Origin: Bradyrhizobium nitroreducens
GTDB taxonomy: Bacteria; Pseudomonadota; Alphaproteobacteria; Rhizobiales; Xanthobacteraceae
Direction of reading: 5' to 3'
Length of the DNA: 64,000 nucleotides
Assembly (NCBI RefSeq): GCF_002776695.1
Contig: NZ_LFJC01000003.1
Span: forward strand, 4,512,896 to 4,576,895
Numbering within the stretch: position 1 is the stretch's first letter; each line of letters opens with the position of its first letter. Below the pieces are notes generated by a model. The model searched no databases, was not told the DNA's origin, and worked only from the letters and a program-made list of their open reading frames with translations. Positions 9,294 through 18,183 of this stretch are shown piece by piece. The position numbers were made by a program, and so were the translations under genes.

Positions 9294-9689
9294 ATGGCGG
9301 TTGATTTGTCGATGCCGGTTCTGGTGGTGGATGACTACAGCACCATGATCCGTATCATCCGGAATCTGCTGAAGCAGCTTGGCTTCGAGAATATCGATGA
9401 TGCCAGCGACGGTTCGGCAGCGCTGAACAAGATGCGCGGCAAGAAGTACGGGCTCGTGATCTCCGACTGGAACATGGAGCCGATGACGGGCTACGACCTG
9501 CTGCGCGAAGTGCGCGCGGATCCGAACCTCGCCACCACGCCCTTCATCATGATCACGGCGGAATCCAAGACCGAGAACGTGATCGCGGCCAAGAAGGCCG
9601 GCGTGAACAACTACATCGTCAAGCCGTTCAATGCGGCGACGCTGAAGACCAAGATCGAGGCGGTCTTCCCGGACATGGCGAGCGCGTAA
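9294..9689 (+). CDS. CheY-like single-domain response regulator
   Basis: A 131-residue stand-alone receiver domain. The acidic pocket is Asp13-Asp14, the phospho-acceptor Asp58 (ISDWNMEP), the switch Thr88 (MITAE) and the conserved Lys110 (IVKPF). There is no output domain. It resembles CheY proteins that bind the flagellar switch, and chemotaxis is the likeliest role, but no other che gene is nearby. A strong Shine-Dalgarno GGGGGAG precedes the ATG. The upstream gap holds two TTAAC motifs 12 bp apart, close to but not exactly a CtrA box. Confidence 0.93.
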   Translation: MAVDLSMPVLVVDDYSTMIRIIRNLLKQLGFENIDDASDGSAALNKMRGKKYGLVISDWNMEPMTGYDLLREVRADPNLATTPFIMITAESKTENVIAAKKAGVNNYIVKPFNAATLKTKIEAVFPDMASA

Positions 9690-9729
9690 AGGGCCGCTCT
9701 TCGCCGGACAACAATTTTCCGTTTGGAAC

Positions 9730-9848
9730 GTCATGCCCGGGCTTGTCCCGGGCATTCGCGTTAGCCCCCGTCATTCCGGGGCGGTGCGTCAGCACCGAAC
9801 CCGGAATCTCGAGATTCCGGGTTCGCGCTTCGCGCGCCCCGGAATGAC
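9730..9848. repeat. Palindromic intergenic repeat (GTCATTCCGGGGC family), double unit
   Basis: Two adjacent palindromes. The first pairs CCCGGGC with GTCCCGGG. The second runs from GTCATTCCGGGG to CCCCGGAATGAC with an inner CCCGGAATCTCGAGATTCCGGG palindrome. Close copies lie at 32995-33087 and 38375-38478. Confidence 0.9.
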
Positions 9849-9861
9849 AGAGGTTAAGCCC

Positions 9862-10716
9862 TCACCACTTCAATTCGCGCATCAGCGCTTTCGGCGGATG
9901 GCCGAACAATTCCATCACGGAAGCCGGATCAAGCTGGTCGAGGCCCTCGAACTCCTCGGCATGGATGCCGCGGGTCACGAACAGGCAGTCGATGCCGAAT
10001 TCGCGCGCGCCGGTCAGGTCGGTGCGGACGGAATCGCCGATCGCCAGAACCTTTTTCCGGTCGATCTGGTGGCCCTGGCGCTCACCGGCGAGCGCCATGG
10101 CGCGCTCGTAGATCGGCCGGTGCGGCTTGCCGTAGAAGATCACCTCGCCGCCGAGCTCGCGATAGAGCTCCGCGATGGCGCCGGCGCAGTAGATCAGCCG
10201 GTCGCCGCGCTCCACCACGATGTCGGGGTTGGCGCAGACCAGCGTCAGCTTGCGCTCGCGCGCCTTCAGCATCATGCCGCGATAATCTTCCGCCGTCTCG
10301 GTCTCGTCGTCGTAGAGGCCGGTGCAGACGATGTAATCGGCTTCCTCGAGCGGGGCGGTCTTCGCATCGAGCCCGCGATAGATCGAATTGTCGCGCTCGG
10401 GTCCGAGCCAGAACATCTTGCGGCCGGGATGCTCGGCGACATAGAGCCGCGTCAGATCGCCCGAAGACACGATGGCGTCATAGGTCTCGTCGGCGACGCC
10501 GAGCTTGCGCAATTGCCGCTGCACGCTGTCGGCCGGCCGCGGCGCGTTGGTGATCAGGATCACCGTACCGCCACGGCTGCGATAGGTGTGCAGCGCCTCG
10601 CAGGCCTCGGGGAAGGATTCGAGGCCGTTGTGAACGACGCCCCAGATGTCGCTGAGCACGACATCCACACCGCCCACGAGCTCGCGCAGGCTTTCGGCGA
10701 AATGCAGCGTGGTCAT
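9862..10716 (-). CDS. HAD-superfamily subclass IIA phosphatase-like protein
   Basis: A 284-residue HAD hydrolase of the NagD/CbbY-like IIA type. Motif I is LSDIWGVVHNG, where the usual second Asp is replaced by Trp (DIW rather than DxD), as in the TIGR01459 subgroup; this may alter phosphatase chemistry. Motif II is seen as LITNAPRP, and motif III/IV as KVLAIGDSVRTDLTGA with the magnesium-binding Asp. The large cap domain between them is typical of IIA members. The substrate is not predictable. It lies 15 nt after the stop of the EAL-domain gene's convergent neighbour region and reads on the minus strand, ending against a palindromic repeat. Confidence 0.9.
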   Translation of the reverse strand: MTTLHFAESLRELVGGVDVVLSDIWGVVHNGLESFPEACEALHTYRSRGGTVILITNAPRPADSVQRQLRKLGVADETYDAIVSSGDLTRLYVAEHPGRKMFWLGPERDNSIYRGLDAKTAPLEEADYIVCTGLYDDETETAEDYRGMMLKARERKLTLVCANPDIVVERGDRLIYCAGAIAELYRELGGEVIFYGKPHRPIYERAMALAGERQGHQIDRKKVLAIGDSVRTDLTGAREFGIDCLFVTRGIHAEEFEGLDQLDPASVMELFGHPPKALMRELKW

Positions 10717-10731
10717 GATAGGCGGCGCCGA

Positions 10732-12246
10732 TCAGATGCGGCGCGCGAGCGCCGCGTTGCCGGTGATGCGTTGTGCCGGAGGAGCGGCTGATGTCGCGCC
10801 AGATGTCGTACCTTGGCTGGGGGAAGCGGAGCCATTGGATCCCTGAATGTCCTGCGCCTGGTTCGGCGAGGCCCCGCCGGTAGCAGATGCCCCCTCCGGC
10901 CGCAATGGCCGGGGCGGTGCGAACAGGAACCCCTGGCCGAACCGCACGTCATAGTCGAGCAGGTCCACGACCGCGCGCTCGCCTTCGATCCGTTCGGCGA
11001 TCAGGTCGATGCCGAAGCGGCCGAGCAGGTCGGAAAGGTCGGAGGGATGAATGTCCGAGGCCGAGGCCTGCCTGGGGTCGAGCAGCAGCGCGGCCGGCAC
11101 CTTGATGAAGCGCACGCCGCGGTCGGCCAGCTCGCGCGGCTCGATCCTGAGATCGGTGACATGGTCGATCGAGAAGCGGAAACCGCGCTGGGCGAGCGCG
11201 GCGAGATTCTCGGTCTCGGCCGGGCCGAGATTGCGGAACGTCGCCTGCTTGAACTCCAGCACCAGCGAGGGCGCCAGCGCGCGGTTGGCTTCGAGGAAGT
11301 CGAGGCATTGTGAGAAGGTGGTCGAATTGCCGAGCGTGGACGCCGCGACGTTGCAGAACACGCCGACATCCTTGTTGCGCACCATCAGGCGTCGCAGCAC
11401 CTGCACACAGCGCAGCATCACCATGTTGTCGATGCGTCCGATCAGGCCGGAAGCTTCCGCGATGCTGATGAACTCCTCGGCGGCGATCAGCTGGTCGCGC
11501 TCGTCGCGCAGGCGCGTCACCGCCTCGTAGAACCGCACCTTGCGCTGCGGCAGCGTCACCATCGGCTGCAGGAAGATGTCGATGCGGTTCTCGTCGATGG
11601 CGTTGCGCAGCGTCGCCAGCAATTGTGTCTGGTTGCGTCCGGCGGCGGTCTGAACCGGGGCGGTCTGGGCTTGGACCGACGGCACGGGCCGCGGCTGCGC
11701 CACCGGCGGCGCGGCGGGAAGTGGGGGAGGGGCGACCGACTGCTCCTCGAACGGCGCAGCCAGATCGATTGGCGCTTCCGGCTCGGACCTGAGCTCCGAT
11801 CTGGGTTCGGATCTGGCGACCTGGGCGGGAGCCGGCGCGGCGCCGGCCAGCAAGTCCTCATGGGCCGACACGGTGGTCGCGAGCTGCCTGACCAATCCGC
11901 CGAGTTCGTTGATCTCGCCGACCACGGACTGGATGCGGTCGGAGTTGGTCGAATTGGACGAGGCGATACGTCCCTCGATCGCAGCCAGGCGGCGGCCGAA
12001 CTCGGCCACCTGGCGGGCGAGGTCGGCGGTGCCGCGCGACAGATCGGCAATCTGGCCGCCGACGTCGCTGCGGTCGCGCAGCCGCATCGACACGGCGTTG
12101 TAGAGGATCAGGAAGGTCAGCACGGTCAGCGCCACGATCGCGGATTCGGTCCCGCTGATGCCGGCGACGGCGTAGAGGACAAGCCCGAGCGAGGCCGCGA
12201 CCAGAACCATGCAGATGGCGATGAAGATCGTCGAAATGCGAATCAT
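10732..12246 (-). CDS. Membrane-anchored degenerate EAL-domain protein, TipF-like
   Basis: A 504-residue protein with two N-terminal transmembrane segments (about residues 4-30 and 34-52), a coiled-coil stretch with DUF-like heptads (about 60-140), a Pro/Ala-rich linker, and a C-terminal EAL domain. The EAL signature is degenerate: FYEAVTRL, FCNVAASTLGN, LVLEFKQATF and SIDHVTDL replace the metal-binding and DDFGTG motifs, so it should not hydrolyse c-di-GMP. This layout matches TipF of Caulobacter, a c-di-GMP receptor that positions the new flagellum, and that role is the leading inference. The preceding HAD gene on the same strand starts 15 nt past its stop. Confidence 0.85.
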   Translation of the reverse strand: MIRISTIFIAICMVLVAASLGLVLYAVAGISGTESAIVALTVLTFLILYNAVSMRLRDRSDVGGQIADLSRGTADLARQVAEFGRRLAAIEGRIASSNSTNSDRIQSVVGEINELGGLVRQLATTVSAHEDLLAGAAPAPAQVARSEPRSELRSEPEAPIDLAAPFEEQSVAPPPLPAAPPVAQPRPVPSVQAQTAPVQTAAGRNQTQLLATLRNAIDENRIDIFLQPMVTLPQRKVRFYEAVTRLRDERDQLIAAEEFISIAEASGLIGRIDNMVMLRCVQVLRRLMVRNKDVGVFCNVAASTLGNSTTFSQCLDFLEANRALAPSLVLEFKQATFRNLGPAETENLAALAQRGFRFSIDHVTDLRIEPRELADRGVRFIKVPAALLLDPRQASASDIHPSDLSDLLGRFGIDLIAERIEGERAVVDLLDYDVRFGQGFLFAPPRPLRPEGASATGGASPNQAQDIQGSNGSASPSQGTTSGATSAAPPAQRITGNAALARRI

Positions 12247-12388
12247 GCCGCGCGTTACGCCTCAAGAGCTGACTGTCTTGCCCGGGAAAACACGGGTCGC
12301 CGTGCGATCCCGTCACGCCTCGTGCTCCCCCAAGCCGCATGACCTTAACATCATTGTTGATTCGAGGGGATAGCAGCCTGGTTGCGGC

Positions 12389-13927
12389 TCAAGTCAATCC
12401 AGCCCGGCGAAAGCCTTCGAGGTAGCGTTCGCGGTCGCGGGCAAGCTTGACCGGCATGAACTCGGCGAGCCAGGCGAGCGAGACGTTCGGCTGGGCACGG
12501 CGGAGCTCCTTCAGCGCCGCGTGGGCGAGTTCAGCCTGTCCGGCCATGCCGGCAGCCGCAGTCAGCACCCGATGCGCGCCGACGAAATCGCTCCGCTGGC
12601 GCAGGGCCTCCTGGGCGAGCCGGATCGCCTCCGCGTCATCGCCGCCGAGGAAGCGGGCATAAGCGGCGATACCGTAATAGACGGGGGCATAGGGATCGCG
12701 CGGGCTGAGGCGGATCGCCCGCCGCGCGGCCTCGTCGGCGTCCCGCCAGCGGCCGCAATAGCCGAGTGCCAATCCGTAATAGCCCTGTGCCAGGGCGAAA
12801 TTCGGATTGAGCCGCAACGCGGTCTCGAATGCGGCCAGCGAATCCTCGAACCGGCGCGCAAACAGATTGACGTGGCCGAGCGCGTTGTGAGCCCAGGCAT
12901 CCTCGTTGTCGGCGCGGATGGCAGCCCGCGCGGCACGTTCGGCGCTGGTGATCGCACTGTCCATCTCCATCCAGCCCATATGCGCCGTGAACATGTAGCT
13001 GGTGCCGAGCAGCCCGAGCGCCTTGCCGTAGTTGGGGTCGAGTGCGATGGCTTTCTCGAGCAGCGCCTGCGCCACCACATGATCCTGCCGTGTCACGCGC
13101 CAGTAATGCGACAGCGCGCGCATCACGAGATCCCAGGCATCCATGCTGTCCGGCGGCTTGCGCTGGGCGCGAAAGCTCTCCGCGGCATAGAGCTGCGGCT
13201 CGATCGCCGCGACGATCGCTTCGGTGATCTCGTCCTGCACGGCAAAGACATCGGCAAGCTCGCGATCGTAGCGTTCGGCCCAGAGATGACTGCCGGTGGC
13301 GACATCGTTGAGCTGTGCGGTGATGCGGACGCGGTCGCCGTCCTTGCGGACGCTGCCCTCGACGACATAGCGAACGCCGAGCTCTTCGGCGATCTGACGC
13401 AGATGAACCGTGCGCCCCTTGTAGATGAACGAGGAGTTGCGCGCGATGACGAAGAACCAGCGCAGCTTCGACAGCGCGGTGATGATGTCCTCGCTGATGC
13501 CGTCGGAGAAATAATCCTGCTCCGCTTCGCCGCTGATATTGACGAATGGCAGGACCGCGATGGCAGGCCGGCCAGGCAGCGGCAAGCCCGCCGGTGGCCG
13601 GCTTGTCGCCGCCTCGGAAAGCTCGGTGACCTCGCCGACAAACCGGACGCCCTTGCGCGCGATGGTCCGGATCAGCCGCTGCTCCCCGCCATTGTCGTCG
13701 ACCGCGCGCCGCGCGGCGTTGATCCGGCTGGTGAGCGTCGATTCCGAGACGACGCGGCCGTTCCAGACTGCGTCGAGCAGATTGTCCCGCGTCACCACGC
13801 GTTCGCGGTTGCGAACGAGATGGAGCAGAAGATCGAACACCTGGGGCTCGAGCGCGATCAGCGTCCTCGCGCGCCGCAATTCGCGCCGCTCGGCATCGAG
13901 CACGAAATCCTCGAAATGAAACGCCAC
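12389..13927 (-). CDS. Winged-helix transcriptional regulator with TPR repeats (CadC/adenylate-cyclase-associated type)
   Basis: A 512-residue protein. Residues 1-100 form an OmpR/CadC-type winged helix (LEPQVFDLLLHLVRNRERVVTRDNL, with a RKGVRFVG wing). Residues 115-250 resemble the FlgO/adenylate-cyclase-like domain often fused to this DNA-binding domain (IAVLPFVNISG, EEDIITALS-like, VVEGSVRK). The second half is made of TPR helices, e.g. NAALGHVNLFAR-like and LRLNPNFALAQGYYGLALG. No transmembrane segment is visible, unlike CadC. It probably regulates in response to a protein or small ligand bound by the TPR part. The divergent methyltransferase gene is a possible target. Confidence 0.88.
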   Translation of the reverse strand: MAFHFEDFVLDAERRELRRARTLIALEPQVFDLLLHLVRNRERVVTRDNLLDAVWNGRVVSESTLTSRINAARRAVDDNGGEQRLIRTIARKGVRFVGEVTELSEAATSRPPAGLPLPGRPAIAVLPFVNISGEAEQDYFSDGISEDIITALSKLRWFFVIARNSSFIYKGRTVHLRQIAEELGVRYVVEGSVRKDGDRVRITAQLNDVATGSHLWAERYDRELADVFAVQDEITEAIVAAIEPQLYAAESFRAQRKPPDSMDAWDLVMRALSHYWRVTRQDHVVAQALLEKAIALDPNYGKALGLLGTSYMFTAHMGWMEMDSAITSAERAARAAIRADNEDAWAHNALGHVNLFARRFEDSLAAFETALRLNPNFALAQGYYGLALGYCGRWRDADEAARRAIRLSPRDPYAPVYYGIAAYARFLGGDDAEAIRLAQEALRQRSDFVGAHRVLTAAAGMAGQAELAHAALKELRRAQPNVSLAWLAEFMPVKLARDRERYLEGFRRAGLT

Positions 13928-14045
13928 GCCAGCCTCGGTTCCGCTCGGAAATCAAGGTGCTCTCAGCGTAAAATAATGCCCCTCTCAAGGCCAGCGGACC
14001 GCATGCGCCCTATCGTCCCGGCGTTTTCACCTCCGGAGAATTGCC

Positions 14046-14885
14046 ATGTCGACATCCGCCGCGCTCAAACAGGCTCCCGCCCAGCCCGATCTCGCCGCCG
14101 TCAAGCAGCGCCAGCATGGCGCCTGGTCCTCGGGCGACTATGCCGTCGTCGGCACCACCCTGCAGATCGTCGGCGAGCAACTCTGTGAGGCCCTGGACCT
14201 GCGCGCCGGCAGCAAGGTGCTGGACGTCGCCGCCGGCAACGGCAACGCGACGCTGGCCGCGGCGCGGCGCTGGTGTGACGTCACATCCACCGACTATGTG
14301 CCGGCGCTGCTCAAGCGCGGGCAGGAGCGTGCGGCGGCGGACCATCTGACGGTCGAATTTCGCGAGGCTGACGCCGAAGCGCTGCCGTTTGCGGACGCCA
14401 GTTACGACGTCGTGCTCTCGACCTTCGGCGTGATGTTCACACCGGACCAGGACAAGGCGGCCTCGGAGCTTGCGCGCGTCTGCAAATCCGGCGGCAAGAT
14501 CGGCCTCGCCAACTGGACCCCGCAGGGCTTCATCGGCCAGCTGTTCAAGACCATCGGCAAGCATCTGCCGCCGCCGGCCGGCGTGAAGTCCCCGGCGCTG
14601 TGGGGCACCCCGGCGCGGCTCGAGGAGATGTTCGCAAGCCAGGCCTCGGACATATCGGCCGAGCCGCGCATGTTCGTGTTCCGCTATCGCTCGCCCGAGC
14701 ACTGGCTCGATGTCTTCAAGACCTTCTACGGGCCGACGCTGAAGGCGTTTGCCGCGCTCGACGAGAGCGGCCAGGCCGCGCTGAGACGCGATCTCCTGGC
14801 GTTGCTCGACGAGTTCAACCATGCCGATGACGGCACCATCGTCGTGCACAGCGAATATCTGGAAGCCGTCATCACCAAGCGCTGA
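14046..14885 (+). CDS. Class I SAM-dependent methyltransferase (UbiE/COQ5-like)
   Basis: A 279-residue methyltransferase. Motif I is VLDVAAGNGNATLAAARR, motif II region VEFREADAEALPF, and post-motif LARVCKSGGKIGLANW, all typical of the Methyltransf_11/UbiE group. The true UbiE signature motifs are not evident, so the substrate is unknown. Shine-Dalgarno GGAG lies upstream of the ATG. It is divergent from the winged-helix/TPR regulator, with about 118 nt between starts, and is followed by a strong hairpin. Confidence 0.88.
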   Translation: MSTSAALKQAPAQPDLAAVKQRQHGAWSSGDYAVVGTTLQIVGEQLCEALDLRAGSKVLDVAAGNGNATLAAARRWCDVTSTDYVPALLKRGQERAAADHLTVEFREADAEALPFADASYDVVLSTFGVMFTPDQDKAASELARVCKSGGKIGLANWTPQGFIGQLFKTIGKHLPPPAGVKSPALWGTPARLEEMFASQASDISAEPRMFVFRYRSPEHWLDVFKTFYGPTLKAFAALDESGQAALRRDLLALLDEFNHADDGTIVVHSEYLEAVITKR

Positions 14886-14895
14886 GACGCCGCTC

Positions 14896-14924
14896 GATCG
14901 GGCCGGATCAGCTCCGGCCCGATC
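14896..14924. terminator. Symmetrical hairpin between convergent genes
   Basis: A perfect 12-bp inverted repeat (14896-14907 with 14913-14924, loop TCAGC) lies between the stops of the convergent methyltransferase and BrkB-family genes. No T tract follows on either side, but position and strength suggest a bidirectional terminator. Confidence 0.55.
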
Positions 14925-14935
14925 GTCGTCATTGG

Positions 14936-16066
14936 CTAGAGCGGCGCGGTCGCGCCGACGGTGTCGGCCGAGACCGCCTCGCGGCTGCCGCGTGGCTTGG
15001 GCCGTCCGGTGGTCGTATCCTTCAGCGTCTGCCGCTCGATCTCCGAATTCAGCTCGGCACCGAACATGACGACGATCGCCGACATCCACATCCACGTCAT
15101 CAGGCCGATGGCTGCGCCGAGCGAGCCGTAGGTCGCATTGTAGTTGGTGAATTCCGACAGATACCAGGACAGCAGCGCCGAGCCGGCGATCCAGAGGATG
15201 GCGGCGATGACTGCGCCGAGGCTGAGCCATTGCCAGCGCGGCGCATCGCGACTGGGGGCGAAGCGGTAGAGCACGGCGAGCGCCATGAGCAGGATGAAGA
15301 ACAGCAGCGGCCATCGCGCCAGCGCCGCGATCAGCTTGCTCTTGGGCGCCATGCCGAGATGATCGAGTGCAAGCGGAAAGGCGACGACGGCCGCCACCAT
15401 CAGCAGCAGCGCCACGATGCCGCCGACCGTGAAGGTCAGCGACACCATGTTGAGCTTGATGAAGCTGCGCTTCTCGCGCTCCTCATAGGCGACGTTGAGG
15501 GCGTCGAAGATCGCCTTGACGCCGGCATTGGCGCTCCAGACCGCGAGCAGAAGGCCGAGCAGGAAGGTGGCACCGAGCGTGGTGTTGCCATGCGACACCA
15601 CGCGCGCCACCTGGTCCTCGACGATCTGGAACGAGCCCTGCGGCAGCATGGTCGCCAGCGTCTGCAGGTTGGCGCTGATCGTCGCGGGATCGGCGAACAG
15701 GCCATAGGACGAAACCAGCGCCGTGACCGCCGGAAAGATCGCGAGCAGCCCGAAGAACACGACACCGCCCGCTGTCGCGAGCAGGCGATCGTCATCGATG
15801 CGCTGATAGGTGCGCCAGAAGATATCCTTCCAGCCCGCCCAGGGAATCGCGAACGGACTCTTGGCGCGGCGGCCGTGGCCGGGCTGTACCGCCGCACGCG
15901 TCGGGCTCGTTTCCGGTGAGTTCGCCTCGGCGTTGCGATGGTCTGGTGGAGGTTCCGGACGGATCAGGCCGGAGTTCTGGAAATAGCGCTCCGCGGTGAG
16001 CACGAAGACGGCTGTGGCTGCGATCAGGAGCCACGAGTCGAACTGCTCGGGACGCCGCGCCGGCAT
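14936..16066 (-). CDS. YihY/BrkB family membrane protein
   Basis: A 376-residue integral membrane protein of the YihY (formerly RNase BN-like) family. A hydrophobic N-terminal helix and a Pro-rich linker (residues 1-75) precede the core of about six transmembrane helices. The family signature is seen in AGGVVFFGLLAIFPAVTALVS-like sequence and in the C-terminal GSLGAAIGLMTWMWMSA region. The family is probably a transporter or lipid-related membrane protein; it is not a ribonuclease. The start codon directly abuts the stop of the upstream holin-like gene (TGAATG), so the two are translationally coupled. Confidence 0.92.
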   Translation of the reverse strand: MPARRPEQFDSWLLIAATAVFVLTAERYFQNSGLIRPEPPPDHRNAEANSPETSPTRAAVQPGHGRRAKSPFAIPWAGWKDIFWRTYQRIDDDRLLATAGGVVFFGLLAIFPAVTALVSSYGLFADPATISANLQTLATMLPQGSFQIVEDQVARVVSHGNTTLGATFLLGLLLAVWSANAGVKAIFDALNVAYEEREKRSFIKLNMVSLTFTVGGIVALLLMVAAVVAFPLALDHLGMAPKSKLIAALARWPLLFFILLMALAVLYRFAPSRDAPRWQWLSLGAVIAAILWIAGSALLSWYLSEFTNYNATYGSLGAAIGLMTWMWMSAIVVMFGAELNSEIERQTLKDTTTGRPKPRGSREAVSADTVGATAPL

Positions 16067-16648
16067 TCAAGCGTCCGATCTTTGGCCGTACCGCCTGCGG
16101 CGCGCCGCCGTGAAGCCCGCCAGTCCGATCGCCGCGAGCATCAAGCCAAGCTGCACGGGCCGGTTGGTGGACCAAGCGGGTCGGCCATTGCGGCGTTCGC
16201 CCGGCGCGAGCGGCGCCAGGGGAATCGCGGTTGCGACCTCCTTTACGGCCTCCCCGACCGTTCCACGCGGAATCCGCGGCGTCGCGATGGCAACGCGCAT
16301 CCGGCTCGCAAGCGGCACGATCGGCCTGGCTTTGCGGTTCATCTGCGCCGTGGCGACGCCGGCGCAGACCGCCGCCAGCACCAGCAGCACGGCTCCGACG
16401 GCACCGAAACCCCAGAACTGCCCGTAGGTGATGGCGACCCAGCGATACAGGGCGATCAGCCCGACGAAGAAGGCCGCCATCGCGAACAGGCCCGCGACCG
16501 CGAACAGCCCGCCCGCCACCGCGTAAGACGTCACCTTGCCCGATGCCTGGCCGGCCCGGTCACGCAGATAGGACTGAGCGGCGCGTTTGACGTGGTTGAG
16601 CTTCAGCGCCATGCCGGCGCGCAGCAATTCGCCCGATGGCGCGAGCAT
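16067..16648 (-). CDS. Phage-holin-family-like (YqjE-type) membrane protein
   Basis: A 193-residue membrane protein with two adjacent central hydrophobic helices (about residues 44-70 and 80-105) and a third near the C-terminus (about 165-182) followed by a basic tail (ARRRRYGQR). It resembles the Phage_holin_3_6/YqjE superfamily of chromosomal proteins, which are not known lysis proteins. The stop immediately precedes the BrkB-family start. Function unknown; the pairing suggests a joint role in the envelope. An alternative ATG 12 codons in (16612) is possible. Confidence 0.75.
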   Translation of the reverse strand: MLAPSGELLRAGMALKLNHVKRAAQSYLRDRAGQASGKVTSYAVAGGLFAVAGLFAMAAFFVGLIALYRWVAITYGQFWGFGAVGAVLLVLAAVCAGVATAQMNRKARPIVPLASRMRVAIATPRIPRGTVGEAVKEVATAIPLAPLAPGERRNGRPAWSTNRPVQLGLMLAAIGLAGFTAARRRRYGQRSDA

Positions 16649-16738
16649 CTGGACATCCTCCGAGAGCGAGAAAATTCGTCGGGGGATGAACGTGGCCGAA
16701 TTTGACTTGTTCCGTCCGCGCGCGGCGGTCGTGAGCGC

Positions 16739-17698
16739 TCAGCCGAGATCGGCGGCCGAAATCCAGAACACCTCGCCTTCGGAATCCTCGGTGTCGAGCC
16801 AGAGCAGCGGCAGCTCCGGGAAGGCCTCGTCGACCAGGTGCCGGCCGCGGCCGATCTCGCAGATCAGCCCGCCGTCCGGCGTCAGGTGATCGGGCGCCTC
16901 CGCCAGGATGCGGCGGACCACGTCGAGGCCGTCGGCGCCGCCGTCGAAGGCGAGTTTCGGCTCGGCCCGGCACTCAGGTGGCAACGCGGCCATGCCTTCC
17001 GCATCGACATAGGGCGGGTTGGTGATGATCAAATCGTATCTGCTGTCGCCGAGCGGGGCGAACAAATCGCCGCGATGCAGCGTGATCTGCTCACCGAGCC
17101 CGTATTCGTCGACATTGCGCCTGGCAACCTCGATCGCACCCTTGGAGATGTCGACGGCATCGATCGCCGCATTCGGGAAGTGATGGGCCGCGAGAATCGC
17201 GAGACATCCCGATCCCGTGCAGAGATCGAGCACGCGCTCGACCGCATTGGGGTCGTCGATCAGCGATCCGACCTCGCCGTCGCCGCCGAAATGGGAATCC
17301 AGGAGCTCGCCGATGAAGGAGCGCGGAACGATGACGCGCTCGTCGACGTAGAAGGGCAGGCCGCGCATGTAGACCTTGTTGACGAGGTAGGCGGCCGGCT
17401 TGCGCGTGGTGATGCGTCGATGGACGAGATCGAGGATGGTCTTGCCTTCCGCAATCGTGACGCGCGCGTGGGCAAAGCCCTCGAACTGGTCGGGATTGAG
17501 GTGCAGCGCCTCGCAGACCAGAAACGCGGCTTCCGCGACCGGGTCGGTCGTGCCATGGGCGAAGGCGAGCTTGGCTTCAACGAAGCGGCTCACGGCATAA
17601 CGGACGAAATCGAGCAGCGTGAGAAGCTCGCCGGGACCCACTTTCGCAGGCTTCGGCGCGGCGCGGCCGCGCGCGGTCTTTTTGGATGCTCTTGCCAT
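16739..17698 (-). CDS. prmB: Ribosomal protein L3 N5-glutamine methyltransferase
   Basis: A 319-residue SAM-dependent methyltransferase of the HemK/PrmB group, which methylates a glutamine side chain in protein. The catalytic motif NPPYVDAEGM is present, SAM motif I is VLDLCTGSGCLAILAA, and the N-terminal region (LLTLLDFVRYAVSRF) is the PrmB-type helical domain rather than that of PrmC. The Ala/Lys-rich first 20 residues are an extension. Its start overlaps the moaE stop (TGATG), so it is translated as part of the pgsA-moaD-moaE-prmB unit. Confidence 0.93.
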   Translation of the reverse strand: MARASKKTARGRAAPKPAKVGPGELLTLLDFVRYAVSRFVEAKLAFAHGTTDPVAEAAFLVCEALHLNPDQFEGFAHARVTIAEGKTILDLVHRRITTRKPAAYLVNKVYMRGLPFYVDERVIVPRSFIGELLDSHFGGDGEVGSLIDDPNAVERVLDLCTGSGCLAILAAHHFPNAAIDAVDISKGAIEVARRNVDEYGLGEQITLHRGDLFAPLGDSRYDLIITNPPYVDAEGMAALPPECRAEPKLAFDGGADGLDVVRRILAEAPDHLTPDGGLICEIGRGRHLVDEAFPELPLLWLDTEDSEGEVFWISAADLG

Positions 17699-18180
17699 CA
17701 GTATTTGGTCCAGCGTGCGGCGGCCTCGTCGTCACGGGCCTGGGCCTCGACCCAGCCGGTGCCGGTGGCGCTCTCTTCCTTCTTCCAGAACGGCGCGTTG
17801 GTCTTGAGGTAGTCCATCAGGAACTCGGCCGCCTGGAATGCGGCCTGGCGGTGCTGCGAGGCGGTCAGCACCAGCACGATGTTATCACCCGGCATGAAGC
17901 GGCCGACGCGGTGGATCACCGTGACGCCGTTCAATGGCCAGCGTGAAATGGCCTCGTCGGCATGACGCCTGATCTCTTCCTCGGCCATCCCTGGATAATG
18001 CTCGAGCGTGAGCGCGGCGACCTTGGCGCTGTCGTCGTCCGCACGGCAGATGCCGGAAAAGCTGACGACGGCACCGATATCGGTGCGGCTCCTGGTGAGG
18101 ACCGCGATCTCTCGGGCGATATCGAAATCGTCTTCCTGGATGCGGATCGCGACGGGGCAGCTGGCGACAGGGGAGGTCAT
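17698..18180 (-). CDS. moaE: Molybdopterin synthase catalytic subunit
   Basis: A 160-residue large subunit of molybdopterin synthase, which converts cyclic pyranopterin monophosphate to molybdopterin using sulfur from MoaD. Typical MoaE motifs are GAVVSFSGICR, LTLEHYPGMAE, VIHRVGRFMPGD and the late KTNAPFWKKE, which contains the active-site Lys. Its start lies 3 nt after moaD's stop, as expected for the two subunits of one complex. Confidence 0.97.
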   Translation of the reverse strand: MTSPVASCPVAIRIQEDDFDIAREIAVLTRSRTDIGAVVSFSGICRADDDSAKVAALTLEHYPGMAEEEIRRHADEAISRWPLNGVTVIHRVGRFMPGDNIVLVLTASQHRQAAFQAAEFLMDYLKTNAPFWKKEESATGTGWVEAQARDDEAAARWTKY

Positions 18181-18183
18181 GGC

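Noticed and set aside
14936-16648. Holin-like/BrkB pair as a lysis cassette
   Set aside because: No endolysin, spanin or phage gene nearby, and the BrkB family is chromosomal.
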